From the NCBI RefSeq assembly GCF_000426485.1, contig NZ_AUFL01000019.1:1-64000 (forward strand): DNA of 64,000 nucleotides, read 5' to 3'. The notes beneath the pieces were generated by a model. That model made no database searches and was not told where the DNA came from. It worked only from the letters and a program-made list of their open reading frames with translations. The number at the start of each line of letters is the position of its first letter. The first letter of the stretch is position 1. Positions 35,901-45,468 of the stretch are shown here, piece by piece. A program made the position numbers and the translations under genes. Origin of the DNA: Indolivaga capnocytophagoides DSM 22835 (GTDB taxonomy: Bacteria > Bacteroidota > Bacteroidia > Bacteroidales > Dysgonomonadaceae).

Positions 35901-36530
35901 GTAGCCCTTCGTTCGGGAGCATCCGGAAGTTTCAAAAAAGGGGAGGATATCGAAAAACTTTTTGCTCCGGGAGATCAGCTCGCTGAATTGTATACGTTAA
36001 CAACAGATCTCTCTCCGTCAGAAATTAATCTTATAGGTGTTGATGCTGAGTCTCAAGATGTGGAAATCGGGATAAAAACGATAAAAACAGGATTAGGTAC
36101 CTTGAGTTTCTCAGGTATGGATAAAGTTGATTCTTACTCAAATATAAAATTAATAGATAAAGTATTAAACAAGGAGTATGACTTGAGAAAAGTTGAGTCC
36201 GTTTCTTTCGAGAAAAGTTCTACGGAAAATCTGGAAAAGCGTTTTTATTTGAGGGTTAGCGGAAAACCAACCTCGGGTATTGGAGAGGATATAATTTCAT
36301 CGGAAAGCTCTATCTCTCTGAAAAAAGATGGAGATAAGTATCGTGTGGAGTCGACAGGAGATCTTATTCAGAATGTTTCTGTATATGATATACTTGGACG
36401 ATTGATAGAAGAGAAAGCCAGAGTTGAGTCTTTAGATGTGGAAGTTGGAGGGCAGACTTTGGGAAAAGGTGTGTATTTGATAAAAGTAAGAACGGCTACG
36501 GCTGAGAGTACATTTAAGATAGCGATATGA
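32985..36530 (+). CDS. Large secreted T9SS cargo protein
   Basis: 1181 aa. An N-terminal signal peptide ends near SVSAQ. The body contains an N-terminal carbohydrate-binding-like beta-sandwich (GPELVVNGNF ... GGGNDLGLDNLSM, about residues 28-300), an Ig/PKD-like segment with conserved Cys, and a region starting PTAVDDYY (about 390) like bacterial cadherin/Big repeats. A long C-terminal half follows with no enzyme signature. The last 80 residues match the type A T9SS sorting domain: VSVYDILGRLIEE, then LGKGVYLIKVRT, then TFKIAI. It should be exported by the T9SS and attached to or released from the cell surface. The 114-aa gene starts 47 nt downstream. Confidence 0.85.
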   Translation: MSCFLNKREFLRRFLIFVLGLQALSVSAQIYGPELVVNGNFGSISTQGKNGDNSTGTHIYPGVSVSNIGTYYQPASSIYNESGNLLSLTLNTTATVGKPLASDQTSYTWGLSTNGPTKYYFPKRNNGGKSTYQVPHGPSDGYYIIATTTRGMYGPPSYSYMDWPKTVYDKYETNTNSPSNYFMIVNADYDKTKLFYLQKISVQPGQAYRMSVDLVRLNMAGQITPNVAFIIDPDKSLLTTVAAKSSTTLPTPGEWVNTFFDYVAPCSATSVYVAFRNNESGGGGNDLGLDNLSMKAIIPQIQANITSSGTGCAAVFTLTGSIVDAFKTGYTFQWQKKTGNTFVNISGKVDRTFSTNDAGVYRLAIYTTATSGCPMYSNEIVLVKHDGCVDVPKPTAVDDYYVVKSEQELHANILTNDLPSELNGAITVTSFTINGMTYASGTNAQVYKNGSLAGVVSIDQSGNITFKSVPGLSLPQVMPDITYNISESGAGYAQAVVHITVVAEPTVLIDASCTKCPIKITMSGSSLLPGPAYSVYRNNVKKGTFDASYQAVFTEDVSGELTYVIKDNFGTEMKTVVASVHPSVAAWKSAVTDDVWANANNWQSSTGGGYPIWCTDVTLPSGANIYPTLKNGDACRDITFKSGAAVGQIQYLLYRKAYIELLLDRNRWYMLGAPLRYMYSADYHGDMTWTDSMSPKIFMMYFNVKSNVNPDGRVGYRISSFSAPFANLEERVGPEKGFALWVNGKDEQYSYPDQNFLTGTPYKFPRRLPDGNDVTYSYHDAKTGEWLYPSGALSRGAVASIPDSLTWVSNHNSLTQAQKDNRYRFVFEDNYVNGQITVAINAAATNIIGNPFMSYLNFDKFYSDNKTKIYGYYRIWDGVKFYSYISDGGTESWSGLTGLSTDISPSATSRYIAPMQSFFVESKPGAESLLFKPENVTSGGVSTAAVLRSSSQDLSNIIRLNLKLSNDESQVIVALRSGASGSFKKGEDIEKLFAPGDQLAELYTLTTDLSPSEINLIGVDAESQDVEIGIKTIKTGLGTLSFSGMDKVDSYSNIKLIDKVLNKEYDLRKVESVSFEKSSTENLEKRFYLRVSGKPTSGIGEDIISSESSISLKKDGDKYRVESTGDLIQNVSVYDILGRLIEEKARVESLDVEVGGQTLGKGVYLIKVRTATAESTFKIAI

Positions 36531-36577
36531 ATTGATAGACTATGGGGGAATTAATTTCCTGTAAATAAGTTATTTCT

Positions 36578-36922
36578 ATGAAAATTATAGTGGAAGTTTT
36601 ATGTATACTATTGGTATGCACCAGCCCTTTGTATGCTCAAAATATAGGGGATGACAATTATTATTCGTCCGGCAGTCCTTCAGGAAGTCAACTGCTTCCG
36701 TCGGAAGTTTATTACAATGAAAACATAGCAGTAAATGTTATTGCGTCAGCCAGTCCGTCTGCCGGAGAGAGTGGAGGAGGTTTCAATCCGAATGATGGGT
36801 GGGGTAATCCCGAATTGGGAGCTGTTGATTCTCCGATAGGAGATTATAAATATCCGTTAGCAACTTTCGTTATATTCTATATATTGTACACTCTCTATTT
36901 TAAAAACAGACGACACATCTGA
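36578..36922 (+). CDS. Small secreted protein with C-terminal membrane tail resembling a sorting signal
   Basis: 114 aa. A signal peptide (about 20 residues, ends ...LYAQ), then a Ser/Gly/Pro/Asn-rich low-complexity middle. The end is tripartite: DSPIGD at about 84-89, a hydrophobic stretch of about 17 residues, then the basic KNRRHI. Similar short proteins with PIG/PID-type C-terminal signals are widespread in Bacteroidota. It could instead be simply membrane-anchored. It probably shares a transcript with the cargo gene, since a good terminator follows only after this gene. Confidence 0.7.
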   Translation: MKIIVEVLCILLVCTSPLYAQNIGDDNYYSSGSPSGSQLLPSEVYYNENIAVNVIASASPSAGESGGGFNPNDGWGNPELGAVDSPIGDYKYPLATFVIFYILYTLYFKNRRHI

Positions 36923-36958
36923 ACACTATTACACGATGGGTAGAAAATGTGGGCAATT

Positions 36959-36990
36959 GGGCTGGACGTAAAAGTCCGGCCCTTTGTTTT
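36959..36990 (+). terminator. Intrinsic terminator after the 114-aa gene
   Basis: GGGCTGGAC-GTAAAA-GTCCGGCCC (9-bp stem with one G-U) followed by TTTGTTTT. Confidence 0.92.
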
Positions 36991-37129
36991 GCCTAAGATT
37001 TTATTGATTGTATCTTAAGGTAAGCTATAGTTTGATGTTTTTTACTGAACAGAGGTCTCTTATATATTGAATGAAGTGGTTATTAATGTTATGCATGATT
37101 TTTTTTATTAATATTTCGTTGTTGATACA

Positions 37130-37160
37130 TTGTATATCTCATTGATTTATTGTATTTTTG
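37130..37160 (+). promoter_or_regulatory. Promoter of the str operon (TTG-N20-TATTTTTG)
   Basis: TTG at 37130-37132, a 20-nt spacer and TATTTTTG at 37153-37160, then CACCTCG. The predicted start near 37167 gives a leader of about 130 nt before rpsL. Confidence 0.75.
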
Positions 37161-37299
37161 CACCTCGATTTACTCTGTAATGATCAGTCTTCGTGTGTAT
37201 TTCTTTGGAAATCATATGTTTGGCTGTGATTTATTGTCGTATATCGAAGTAGTTTAACCAAATAATAATTGAATTTTTTAAGTTCTAAAAATTAAAAAA

Positions 37300-37719
37300 A
37301 TGCCTACAATTCAACAATTAGTAAGAAAAGGACGGGCTGTTTTGGTTGATAAGAGCAAGTCTCCTGCTTTGGATTCTTGTCCTCAAAGAAGAGGTGTTTG
37401 TGTGCGTGTGTATACAACCACTCCTAAAAAACCAAACTCAGCTATGCGTAAAGTAGCACGTGTGCGTTTAACAAACTCAAAAGAGGTGAATGCTTATATT
37501 CCTGGAGAAGGACACAATTTGCAAGAGCACTCAATTGTACTTGTTAGAGGTGGTCGTGTGAAAGACCTTCCTGGGGTACGTTATCACATTGTTCGCGGAA
37601 CATTGGATACTGCCGGTGTGAATGGTCGTACTCAAAGACGTTCTAAATATGGAGCGAAACGTCCTAAAGCAGGAAAAGCGGCACCAGCGGCACCAGCTAA
37701 GGGAGGAAAGAAGAAATAA
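37300..37719 (+). CDS. rpsL: 30S ribosomal protein S12
   Basis: 139 aa, with a C-terminal Ala/Pro/Lys tail of about 15 residues beyond the usual 124. The decoding-centre loops [11 protein letters not shown] (lysines 43 and 44) and [12 protein letters not shown] are intact, so no streptomycin-resistance substitution is visible at these lysines. First gene of the str operon. Confidence 0.98.
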   Translation: MPTIQQLVRKGRAVLVDKSKSPALDSCPQRRGVCVRVYTTTPKKPNSAMRKVARVRLTNSKEVNAYIPGEGHNLQEHSIVLVRGGRVKDLPGVRYHIVRGTLDTAGVNGRTQRRSKYGAKRPKAGKAAPAAPAKGGKKK

Positions 37720-37806
37720 TTCTTCGTTCCGATAATCAACATTTTTAATTAATTCAAGTATTAAAGTGTTTTTAAGTTTATTGGGTAGGCTACTATAGGT
37801 TGAGTA

Positions 37807-37826
37807 AATAGTTCAGCGGAACTGTT
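37807..37826 (+). promoter_or_regulatory. Intercistronic hairpin between rpsL and rpsG
   Basis: AGTTC-AGCG-GAACT (37810-37823), extended by A-T and U-G pairs. It lies in a 157-nt spacer; in E. coli the matching position is where S7 binds its own mRNA to repress translation. S7 binding here is inference. Confidence 0.45.
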
Positions 37827-37876
37827 GAAGACGGGAAATTGGCAACCAAAAACAAGAACAAAATTTTTAACAAGCA

Positions 37877-38353
37877 ATGAGAAAAGCAAAACCAAAGAAA
37901 AGACAGGTGCTTCCGGATCCTGTTTTCGGTGATGTAAAAGTTACGAAATTCGTAAATCACTTGATGTATGATGGTAAAAAAAGTACTTCATACACAATTT
38001 TCTATACAGCGTTGGAAGTGGTGAAAACTAAACTTCCTAACGAAGAAAAAAGCTCTCTTGAAATATGGAAAGCTGCTTTGGAAAATGTAACACCTCAGGT
38101 AGAAGTAAAATCTCGCCGTGTGGGTGGTGCTACATTCCAGGTTCCAACCGAAATTCGTCCTGATCGTAAAGAATCTATCTGCATGAAGAATCTTATTCTT
38201 TATTCTCGTAAAAGAGGCGGTAAAACAATGGCTGATAAATTAGCTGCCGAAATCGTTGACGCATTCAATAATCAAGGTGGTGCCTACAAACGTAAAGAAG
38301 ATATGCACAGAATGGCAGAAGCTAACCGTGCATTTGCTCACTTCAGATTTTAA
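37877..38353 (+). CDS. rpsG: 30S ribosomal protein S7
   Basis: 158 aa. Starts [22 protein letters not shown] and carries the conserved [16 protein letters not shown] and [18 protein letters not shown]-like end ([15 protein letters not shown]). Organises the 3' major domain of 16S rRNA. 157 nt after rpsL, 20 nt before fusA. Confidence 0.98.
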   Translation: MRKAKPKKRQVLPDPVFGDVKVTKFVNHLMYDGKKSTSYTIFYTALEVVKTKLPNEEKSSLEIWKAALENVTPQVEVKSRRVGGATFQVPTEIRPDRKESICMKNLILYSRKRGGKTMADKLAAEIVDAFNNQGGAYKRKEDMHRMAEANRAFAHFRF

Positions 38354-38373
38354 TTAAGGAGATAATTTAAACA

Positions 38374-40497
38374 ATGGCAAAAGTTACAGATGCTTTAAGA
38401 CTTACCAGAAATATCGGTATCATGGCTCACATCGATGCCGGAAAGACTACGACCTCTGAGCGTATTCTTTTTTATACTGGTTTGACTCATAAAATAGGCG
38501 AGGTGCATGATGGTGCAGCTACCATGGACTGGATGGAACAAGAGCAAGAGCGTGGTATTACTATTACTTCGGCTGCTACAACCACTCAGTGGAGATATAA
38601 TAATGAGATTTACAAAATCAACTTGATTGACACCCCCGGACACGTTGACTTTACAGTAGAAGTAGAGCGTTCTCTTCGTATCCTTGATGGTGCTATCGCT
38701 ACATTTTGTGCGGTAGCCGGTGTTGAGCCTCAGTCTGAAACTGTATGGCGTCAAGCTGACAAATATAATGTACCTCGTATCGGTTATGTAAATAAAATGG
38801 ACCGTTCGGGTGCTAATTTCTTCGAAGTAGTTCGTCAGGTAAGAGAAATGTTAGGTGCAAACCCTTGCCCTATTCAAATCCCTGTTGGTGCAGAAGAAAC
38901 TTTTCGTGGTATCGTAGACTTGATCACAATGAAAGCTTATTTCTGGCATGACGAAACTATGGGTGCTGCTTATGAGATTGAAGAAATCCCTGCTGATGTC
39001 CTAGAAGAAGCTAAAGAGTGGAGAGCTAATTTGCTTGAGAAAGCTGCTGAATGTGATGAAGATTTGATGGAGAAATTCTTTGATGATCCCGAATCTATCA
39101 CAGAAGAAGAATTGATCGCTGCTATCCGTAAAGGAACTTTGGCTATGCAGATCAACCCTATGTTATTGGGTTCTTCATTCAAAAATAAAGGTGTACAACC
39201 TTTATTGGATGCTGTTGCTAAATTCTTGCCAAGCCCTGTTGATACATTAGCTATCGAAGGTGTTGATCCAAGAAATGACAATACAGTAGTACGTCACCCA
39301 AGTCCGGATGAGCCTCTTTGTGCTCTTGCATTTAAGATCGCAACAGACCCATTCGTAGGACGTCTTTGTTTCTTCCGTGTGTATTCAGGAGAACTTCCTG
39401 CCGGTTCATACGTATACAATCCTCGTTCTGATAAAAAAGAACGTATTTCACGTTTGTTCCAGATGCACTCAAATAAACAAAACCCTAAAGATGTTATCTC
39501 TACAGGAGATATAGGTGCGGGTGTTGGTTTCAAAGATATTCGTACAGGAGATACTCTTTGCGATGAAAATAATCCTATCGTACTTGAGTCAATGGACTTC
39601 CCTGATCCTGTGATCGGAATTTCTATTGAACCTAAGACTCAAAAAGATATCGATAAACTTTCTAACGGTTTGGCTAAACTTGCAGAAGAAGATCCAACAT
39701 TCCGTGTACATACCGATGAAGACTCAGGTCAAACTATCATCGAAGGTATGGGTGAGCTTCACTTGGAAATCATTATCGACCGTTTGAAACGTGAGTTTAA
39801 GGTAGAATGTAACCAAGGTCGTCCACAGGTGTCTTATAAAGAAGCGATTACTAATACAGTAGAGCTTCGCGAAGTTTATAAGAAACAATCAGGAGGTCGT
39901 GGTAAGTTTGCTGATATTATCGTGAAGGTAGGTCCTGCTGATGCTGGTTTCGAAGGAGATCTTCAATTTATTGATGAAGTAAAAGGTGGTAATATACCAA
40001 AAGAATTTATTCCTTCGGTTCAGAAAGGATTCCTTTCTTCAATGAAGAATGGTGTGCTTGCCGGCTTTGCTTTGGATAAACTGAAAGTAACTCTTGTGGA
40101 TGGTTCTTTCCACCCGGTCGATTCAGACCAGTTGTCTTTCGAACTTTGTGCTCGCTTTGCATTTAAGAGTGCTTCCGAAAAAGCATCTCCCGTTCTTCTT
40201 GAGCCAATCATGAAACTTGAGGTTGTAACACCTGAGGAAAGTATGGGTGATGTGATTTCTGACTTGAACAAACGTCGTGGACAAGTTGAAGGTATGGAAT
40301 CAAGCCGTTCAGGAGCTCGTATCGTGAAAGCTAAAGTTCCATTGGCTGAGATGTTCGGTTATGTGACTTCTTTAAGAACGATCACTTCAGGACGTGCAAC
40401 TTCAGCGATGACTTTCTCTCATTACGAAGAAGTATCTTCTTCTATTGCGAAACAAGTATTGACTGAATGTCAAGGTCGTGTAGATCTTATCAAATAA
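38374..40497 (+). CDS. fusA: Elongation factor G
   Basis: 707 aa translocation GTPase. G1 is [10 protein letters not shown]2 [12 protein letters not shown]3 DTPGHVDF and G4 NKMD, followed by domains II-V ([27 protein letters not shown]). This is the full-length canonical form in the str operon. tuf is not adjacent here. Confidence 0.98.
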   Translation: MAKVTDALRLTRNIGIMAHIDAGKTTTSERILFYTGLTHKIGEVHDGAATMDWMEQEQERGITITSAATTTQWRYNNEIYKINLIDTPGHVDFTVEVERSLRILDGAIATFCAVAGVEPQSETVWRQADKYNVPRIGYVNKMDRSGANFFEVVRQVREMLGANPCPIQIPVGAEETFRGIVDLITMKAYFWHDETMGAAYEIEEIPADVLEEAKEWRANLLEKAAECDEDLMEKFFDDPESITEEELIAAIRKGTLAMQINPMLLGSSFKNKGVQPLLDAVAKFLPSPVDTLAIEGVDPRNDNTVVRHPSPDEPLCALAFKIATDPFVGRLCFFRVYSGELPAGSYVYNPRSDKKERISRLFQMHSNKQNPKDVISTGDIGAGVGFKDIRTGDTLCDENNPIVLESMDFPDPVIGISIEPKTQKDIDKLSNGLAKLAEEDPTFRVHTDEDSGQTIIEGMGELHLEIIIDRLKREFKVECNQGRPQVSYKEAITNTVELREVYKKQSGGRGKFADIIVKVGPADAGFEGDLQFIDEVKGGNIPKEFIPSVQKGFLSSMKNGVLAGFALDKLKVTLVDGSFHPVDSDQLSFELCARFAFKSASEKASPVLLEPIMKLEVVTPEESMGDVISDLNKRRGQVEGMESSRSGARIVKAKVPLAEMFGYVTSLRTITSGRATSAMTFSHYEEVSSSIAKQVLTECQGRVDLIK

Positions 40498-40508
40498 AAA
40501 GAAAATGT

Positions 40509-40552
40509 ATGCAGGCTGTGATTAGTAAATGACTCTTAATCGCAGTTTGCAT
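40509..40552 (+). promoter_or_regulatory. Long hairpin between fusA and rpsJ
   Basis: ATGCA-GG-CTGTGATTA pairs with TAATCGCAG-TT-TGCAT (up to 16 pairs including G-U) around a 12-nt loop, with no T run. It is a candidate processing or autoregulation site at the str/S10 junction. Confidence 0.55.
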
Positions 40553-40592
40553 CATTATATATTTAAAATCAATTTATTAATTAAAAGACCAT

Positions 40593-40898
40593 ATGAGTCA
40601 AAAAATTAGAATCAAACTGAAATCTTACGATTACAACTTGGTAGACAAATCTGCTGAAAAAATCGTGAAAACAGTTAAAGCTACAGGAGCTGTGGTGAGC
40701 GGACCAATTCCGTTACCAACGCACAAACGTATCTTCACTGTGAACCGTTCGACTTTCGTAAACAAAAAGTCTCGTGAGCAATTCGAACTATCTTCTTATA
40801 AAAGATTGATCGACATCTATAGCTCAACAGCTAAAACTGTGGATGCTTTGATGAAACTTGAATTGCCAAGTGGGGTAGAAGTAGAAATTAAAGTTTGA
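40593..40898 (+). CDS. rpsJ: 30S ribosomal protein S10
   Basis: 101 aa. [21 protein letters not shown] and [28 protein letters not shown] are the family signatures. Also the NusE antitermination partner of NusB, relevant given nusA in this window. 95 nt after fusA; first gene of the S10 group. Confidence 0.98.
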   Translation: MSQKIRIKLKSYDYNLVDKSAEKIVKTVKATGAVVSGPIPLPTHKRIFTVNRSTFVNKKSREQFELSSYKRLIDIYSSTAKTVDALMKLELPSGVEVEIKV

Positions 40899-40922
40899 TA
40901 AATCAGTAAATTAATTAAAGAA

Positions 40923-41537
40923 ATGCCAGGATTATTAGGAAAAAAAATCGGAATGACATCCGTTTTCAGTGCCGAGGGAAAAAATGTTCCATGCACTGTT
41001 ATCGAAGTGGGTCCTTGTGTTGTTACTCAAGTTAAAACTGCAGAAACAGATGGTTATGAAGCTGTTCAGTTGGGTTTTGTTGATGCAAAAGACAAACATA
41101 CAACTAAGCCTCTTGCCGGTCATTTCAAAAAAGCAGGAGTAGCACCTAAGAGACACTTGGCTGAGTTCAAAGGATTTGAAGGTTGCAAACCAGGCGATGA
41201 ATTGAAGGTGGATCTGTTTGATGAAAACGGATTTATCGATGTTATCGGAACATCAAAGGGTAAAGGTTTCCAAGGTGTTGTTAAACGTCACGGTTTCGGT
41301 GGGGTTGGACAGGCTACTCTCGGACAACATAACCGTTTGCGTGCTCCGGGTTCTATCGGTGCTTGTTCTTACCCTGCTAAGGTGTTCAAAGGAACAAGAA
41401 TGGGTGGACAAATGGGTAATGTACGTGTTACTGTACAAAATCTACAAGTAATTAAAGTGATCGCTGAGCACAATCTTTTGCTAGTAAAAGGTTCTGTTCC
41501 GGGAAGCAAAGGTTCAATCGTATTAATTGAAAAATAA
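40923..41537 (+). CDS. rplC: 50S ribosomal protein L3
   Basis: 204 aa. [15 protein letters not shown] start and the loop [16 protein letters not shown] ... [24 protein letters not shown] that reaches the peptidyl-transferase centre. Its stop overlaps the rplD start by one base (TAATG). Confidence 0.98.
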   Translation: MPGLLGKKIGMTSVFSAEGKNVPCTVIEVGPCVVTQVKTAETDGYEAVQLGFVDAKDKHTTKPLAGHFKKAGVAPKRHLAEFKGFEGCKPGDELKVDLFDENGFIDVIGTSKGKGFQGVVKRHGFGGVGQATLGQHNRLRAPGSIGACSYPAKVFKGTRMGGQMGNVRVTVQNLQVIKVIAEHNLLLVKGSVPGSKGSIVLIEK

Positions 41538-42166
41538 TGGAACTTAGTGTATTAAATATAAGCGGTAAAGATACCGGAAAGAAAGTATCGTTAGACGATG
41601 CGATCTATGGAATCGAGCCTAACGACCACGTTCTTTGGTTAGACGTAAAACAGTATCTGGCAAACCAACGCCAAGGTACTCACAAGTCTAAAGAAAGAAG
41701 TGAGATGTCTGGTAGTACACGTAAACTAATCAAACAAAAAGGTGGTGGTGGAGCCCGTCGTGGTGATATCAACTCTCCAGTATTGGTTGGTGGTGCTCGT
41801 GTATTTGGTCCTAAACCAAGAGACTACAGCTTTAAATTGAATAAAAAAGTGAAAGTTCTTGCTCGTAAATCAGCATTGTCTTACAAAGCGAAAGACAATC
41901 AGATCTTAGTAGTTGAAGACTTTAACTTCGAAGCTCCAAAAACTAAAGATTTTGTGGCATTAGCTAAAAATTTGCAAGTTGCTGATAAAAAGGTAGTTTT
42001 GGTTTTGCCTGATCAAAATAAAAACGTATATTTGTCGGCTCGTAATTTAGAACGAGTTAAAGTTGTAACTGCTTCTGATATAAACGCTTATACAATCTTG
42101 AATTGCTCAAGTCTTGTGTTGGCGGAATCTTCAGTTGCGGTAATTGATAAACTTTTAAAAGCATAA
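41537..42166 (+). CDS. rplD: 50S ribosomal protein L4
   Basis: 209 aa. The exit-tunnel loop [32 protein letters not shown] is intact. In E. coli L4 also represses the S10 operon; no such leader is identified here. Confidence 0.97.
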   Translation: MELSVLNISGKDTGKKVSLDDAIYGIEPNDHVLWLDVKQYLANQRQGTHKSKERSEMSGSTRKLIKQKGGGGARRGDINSPVLVGGARVFGPKPRDYSFKLNKKVKVLARKSALSYKAKDNQILVVEDFNFEAPKTKDFVALAKNLQVADKKVVLVLPDQNKNVYLSARNLERVKVVTASDINAYTILNCSSLVLAESSVAVIDKLLKA

Positions 42167-42176
42167 GGAGGTAAAA

Positions 42177-42470
42177 ATGGGAATTTTGATTAAACCTATA
42201 TTGACAGAAAAACAAACAGCGATCTCGGAAAAATTTCCTAACCGCTATGGTTTTCGTGTGACTCCAGATGCTAACAAAGCTCAAATCAAAGCAGCTATAG
42301 AACAAGTTTACGGAGTAAAAGTAGAAAGTGTAAATACCATCAACTATCCTGGAAAACGCAAAAGCCGTTTTACTAAAGCAGGTGCTGTTAATGGCAAAAC
42401 TTCTGCTTACAAGAAAGCAATCATTACCTTGAAAGAAGGTGAAGTTATAGACTTTTTTAGTAATATCTAA
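42177..42470 (+). CDS. rplW: 50S ribosomal protein L23
   Basis: 97 aa. Begins [26 protein letters not shown]; sits at the tunnel exit where trigger factor and SRP bind. Preceded by an AAGGAGG Shine-Dalgarno, stronger than most in the window. 10 nt after rplD. Confidence 0.97.
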   Translation: MGILIKPILTEKQTAISEKFPNRYGFRVTPDANKAQIKAAIEQVYGVKVESVNTINYPGKRKSRFTKAGAVNGKTSAYKKAIITLKEGEVIDFFSNI

Positions 42471-42478
42471 ATACAAAA

Positions 42479-43303
42479 ATGGCAGTACGTAAATTAAAGC
42501 CCACAACACCGGGGCAAAGACACAAAGTTATTGGTACATTTGAGGAAATCACTGCTAGTGTGCCAGAGAAATCTCTTGTAGTCGGTAAGAGTGCTTCAGG
42601 TGGCCGCAACAATACTGGTAAAATGACCGTGCGTAACGTTGGTGGAGGTCACAAAAGAAAGCTGAGAATCATAGACTTCAAGAGAACAAAAGACGGAGTT
42701 CCTGCTACTGTTAAATCAATCGAATACGATCCGAACCGTTCGGCTCGTATCGCATTGCTTTATTACGTAGACGGAGCTAAAGCCTATATCATTGCCCCAA
42801 CAGGCTTGGAAGTAGGTCAGACAGTGATGTCAGGTGCAGAAGCAGCACCTGAGATAGGAAATGCATTGCCTTTGGCAAATATTCCTATCGGTACAGTTGT
42901 TCATAATATCGAATTACGCCCGGGACAAGGAGCTAAAATGGCTCGTTCGGCAGGAGCTTATGCGCAGTTAACTTCTCGTGAAGGTATCTATGCTATCCTG
43001 AAAATGCCTTCGGGTGAAACACGTAAAGTACTATTAGCTTGTAAAGCTACAGTAGGAAGTGTTGGTAATTCAGATCATGCACTTGAAAGATCAGGTAAAG
43101 CAGGACGCTCTAGATGGCTTGGTCGTCGTCCACGTACTCGTGCGGTAGTAATGAACCCTGTTGATCACCCAATGGGTGGTGGAGAAGGTCGTGCTTCGGG
43201 AGGACATCCTAGATCACGTAATGGATTGTATACTAAGGGTCTTAAAACAAGAGCTCCTAAGAAACATTCTTCTAAGTACATTATTGAAAGAAGAAAGAAG
43301 TAA
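42479..43303 (+). CDS. rplB: 50S ribosomal protein L2
   Basis: 274 aa. Conserved [21 protein letters not shown] near the start and [21 protein letters not shown] with the active-site-proximal histidine near the end. Essential for subunit joining. 8 nt after rplW. Confidence 0.98.
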   Translation: MAVRKLKPTTPGQRHKVIGTFEEITASVPEKSLVVGKSASGGRNNTGKMTVRNVGGGHKRKLRIIDFKRTKDGVPATVKSIEYDPNRSARIALLYYVDGAKAYIIAPTGLEVGQTVMSGAEAAPEIGNALPLANIPIGTVVHNIELRPGQGAKMARSAGAYAQLTSREGIYAILKMPSGETRKVLLACKATVGSVGNSDHALERSGKAGRSRWLGRRPRTRAVVMNPVDHPMGGGEGRASGGHPRSRNGLYTKGLKTRAPKKHSSKYIIERRKK

Positions 43304-43325
43304 CCTGATTAATTAAAAGAAAATT

Positions 43326-43595
43326 ATGAGTCGTTCGTTAAAAAAAGGCCCGTATATTAATGTTAAGCTTGAGAAAAAAGTTTTGACTATGAATGAGTCA
43401 GGCAAAAAAGCTGTAGTTAAAACATGGGCAAGAGCTTCGATGATTTCTCCTGACTTTGTAGGTCACACCATCGCTGTTCATAACGGTAATAAATTTATAC
43501 CTGTATATGTAACAGAAAATATGGTAGGTCACAAATTAGGTGAATTCGCTTTAACTCGTACTTTCCGTGGACACGGAGGTAACAAGAAAAGGTAA
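43326..43595 (+). CDS. rpsS: 30S ribosomal protein S19
   Basis: 89 aa. [18 protein letters not shown], then [22 protein letters not shown] and [16 protein letters not shown] are canonical. Followed by a 47-nt spacer. Confidence 0.98.
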   Translation: MSRSLKKGPYINVKLEKKVLTMNESGKKAVVKTWARASMISPDFVGHTIAVHNGNKFIPVYVTENMVGHKLGEFALTRTFRGHGGNKKR

Positions 43596-43642
43596 TCTGA
43601 GCAAAGCCAAAATTTATTCAAAAAAAGAAACATTAATATAAA

Positions 43643-44050
43643 ATGGGTAAGAGAAAAAGAATAGCAGCTGATGCTAGAAAAGAAGCTAAACAAGCGGTTT
43701 CTTTAGCTAAGTTGAATAACGTTCCTACTTCGCCTCGCAAAATGCGTTTAGTTGCCGATATGGTAAGAGGTATGGAAGCGTTTAGAGCTCTTGGCGTTTT
43801 GAAATTCTCAAATAAAGAAGCATCTGCAAGAGTTGAAAAACTTTTGCGTTCTGCTATTGCAAACTGGGAAGCTAAAAATGAACGTAAAGCCGAGAGTGGA
43901 GAACTGTATGTGTCTTCGATTTATGTAGATGGAGGAGCGATGTTAAAAAGACTTCGTCCTGCTCCACAAGGTAGAGGTTACAGAATTCGTAAACGTTCGA
44001 ATCATGTGACTATCGAAGTAGATGCACTTATTAATAAAAAACAAAATTAA
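43643..44050 (+). CDS. rplV: 50S ribosomal protein L22
   Basis: 135 aa, with a basic N-terminal extension of about 15 residues. The tunnel beta-hairpin region [25 protein letters not shown] is intact. 9 nt before rpsC. Confidence 0.97.
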   Translation: MGKRKRIAADARKEAKQAVSLAKLNNVPTSPRKMRLVADMVRGMEAFRALGVLKFSNKEASARVEKLLRSAIANWEAKNERKAESGELYVSSIYVDGGAMLKRLRPAPQGRGYRIRKRSNHVTIEVDALINKKQN

Positions 44051-44059
44051 TTTAGCCAG

Positions 44060-44803
44060 ATGGGACAAAAAATCAATCCGATAGCAAATCGTTTAGGTAT
44101 CATTAGAGGATGGGATTCAAACTGGTATGGCGGTAAAAATTACGGTGATACTCTTTTAGAAGACAGCAAAATCCGTAAATACTTAAATGCCCGCCTGGCA
44201 AAAGCTAGTGTATCTCGCATAGTGATCGAAAGAACTCTGAAGCTTGTAACTATTACAGTATGTACTGCACGCCCCGGAATCATTATCGGTAAAGGCGGTC
44301 AAGAAGTAGATAAGCTGAAAGAAGAGCTAAAGAAAATTACAGATAAAGATATTCAGATCAATATATTTGAAATCAAAAAGCCAGAGTTAGATGCGGTTAT
44401 CGTAGCTAACAATATTGCACGTCAGCTTGAAGGTAAGATCGCTTACCGCCGTGCAGTAAAAATGGCTATTGCTTCAACAATGAGAATGGGTGCAGAAGGT
44501 ATCAAAATCCAAATCTCTGGACGTTTGAACGGTGCTGAAATGGCTCGTTCCGAAATGTACAAAGAAGGACGTACACCTCTACATACATTCCGTGCAGATA
44601 TTGATTATGCACACGCTGAAGCTTTGACAAAAGTAGGTTTGCTCGGTATCAAAGTATGGATTTGCCGTGGAGAAGTTTACGGTAAGAAAGACCTTGCTCC
44701 TTCATTCGTAGCATCTAAAGATAACGCTTCTCAAAACAGAGGTGGCGATAATCGCAGATCTTCGGATTCAGGAAGAGGTTTCAAGAAAGGTAAGAGAAAA
44801 TAA
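44060..44803 (+). CDS. rpsC: 30S ribosomal protein S3
   Basis: 247 aa. N-terminal [24 protein letters not shown] domain with [16 protein letters not shown], and the C-terminal half with [18 protein letters not shown]. The tail from about 220 is Ser/Arg/Gly/Lys-rich. Confidence 0.98.
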   Translation: MGQKINPIANRLGIIRGWDSNWYGGKNYGDTLLEDSKIRKYLNARLAKASVSRIVIERTLKLVTITVCTARPGIIIGKGGQEVDKLKEELKKITDKDIQINIFEIKKPELDAVIVANNIARQLEGKIAYRRAVKMAIASTMRMGAEGIKIQISGRLNGAEMARSEMYKEGRTPLHTFRADIDYAHAEALTKVGLLGIKVWICRGEVYGKKDLAPSFVASKDNASQNRGGDNRRSSDSGRGFKKGKRK

Positions 44804-44824
44804 GAATTAAACATTTGAAAAAAG

Positions 44825-45256
44825 ATGTTACAACCGAAAAAAACTAAGTTTAGAAGACAGCAAAAAGGTCGCATGAAGGGTAATGCTCAACGTGGCAACC
44901 AATTGGCTTTCGGTTCATTCGGAATCAAGACTCTTGATTCTAAATGGATTACCGGACGTCAGATCGAAGCGGCTCGTATTGCTGTAACTCGTTACATGCA
45001 ACGTCAAGGACAAGTATGGGTACGTATCTTCCCTGATAAGCCTATTACTAAGAAGCCTGCCGAAGTGCGTATGGGTAAAGGTAAAGGTTCGCCAGAAGGA
45101 TTTGTGGCTCCTGTTACTCCCGGAAGAATGCTATTCGAAATCGAAGGTGTGTCTTTTGAGGTGGCAAAAGAAGCATTGCGCTTAGCTGCTCAAAAACTAC
45201 CCGTAACTACAAAATTCGTAGTACGTAGAGATTATGATTTAACTCAAAATTCTTAA
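44825..45256 (+). CDS. rplP: 50S ribosomal protein L16
   Basis: 143 aa. [19 protein letters not shown] start; the loop [25 protein letters not shown] near the A and P tRNA elbows is conserved. 5 nt before rpmC. Confidence 0.98.
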   Translation: MLQPKKTKFRRQQKGRMKGNAQRGNQLAFGSFGIKTLDSKWITGRQIEAARIAVTRYMQRQGQVWVRIFPDKPITKKPAEVRMGKGKGSPEGFVAPVTPGRMLFEIEGVSFEVAKEALRLAAQKLPVTTKFVVRRDYDLTQNS

Positions 45257-45261
45257 GCACG

Positions 45262-45459
45262 ATGAATATTGCAGAAGTAAGAGAATTGTCCGATAAGGAT
45301 TTAGCAGACAAATTAGTGACCGAAAAAGCGGCACTAGATCAATTAGTTTTAAACCACAGTGTGACTCCATTGGATAATCCTGCTCAGATCAAAGTAAAGC
45401 GTCGTGATGTCGCTCGCATTTTGACAGTATTGCGCCAAAGAGAACTAAATAACAAGTAA
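45262..45459 (+). CDS. rpmC: 50S ribosomal protein L29
   Basis: 65 aa two-helix protein at the tunnel exit. Begins MNIAEVRELSDKDLADKL and ends VARILTVLRQRELNNK, as in the family. Confidence 0.96.
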   Translation: MNIAEVRELSDKDLADKLVTEKAALDQLVLNHSVTPLDNPAQIKVKRRDVARILTVLRQRELNNK

Positions 45460-45468
45460 TAAGAGCTG

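Larger units (their letters stand above)
36923..37299. other. Intergenic region between cargo operon and str operon
   Basis: Contains the terminator at 36959-36990 and the rpsL promoter at 37130-37160. The rpsL leader of about 130 nt follows. No gene is visible. Confidence 0.7.
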
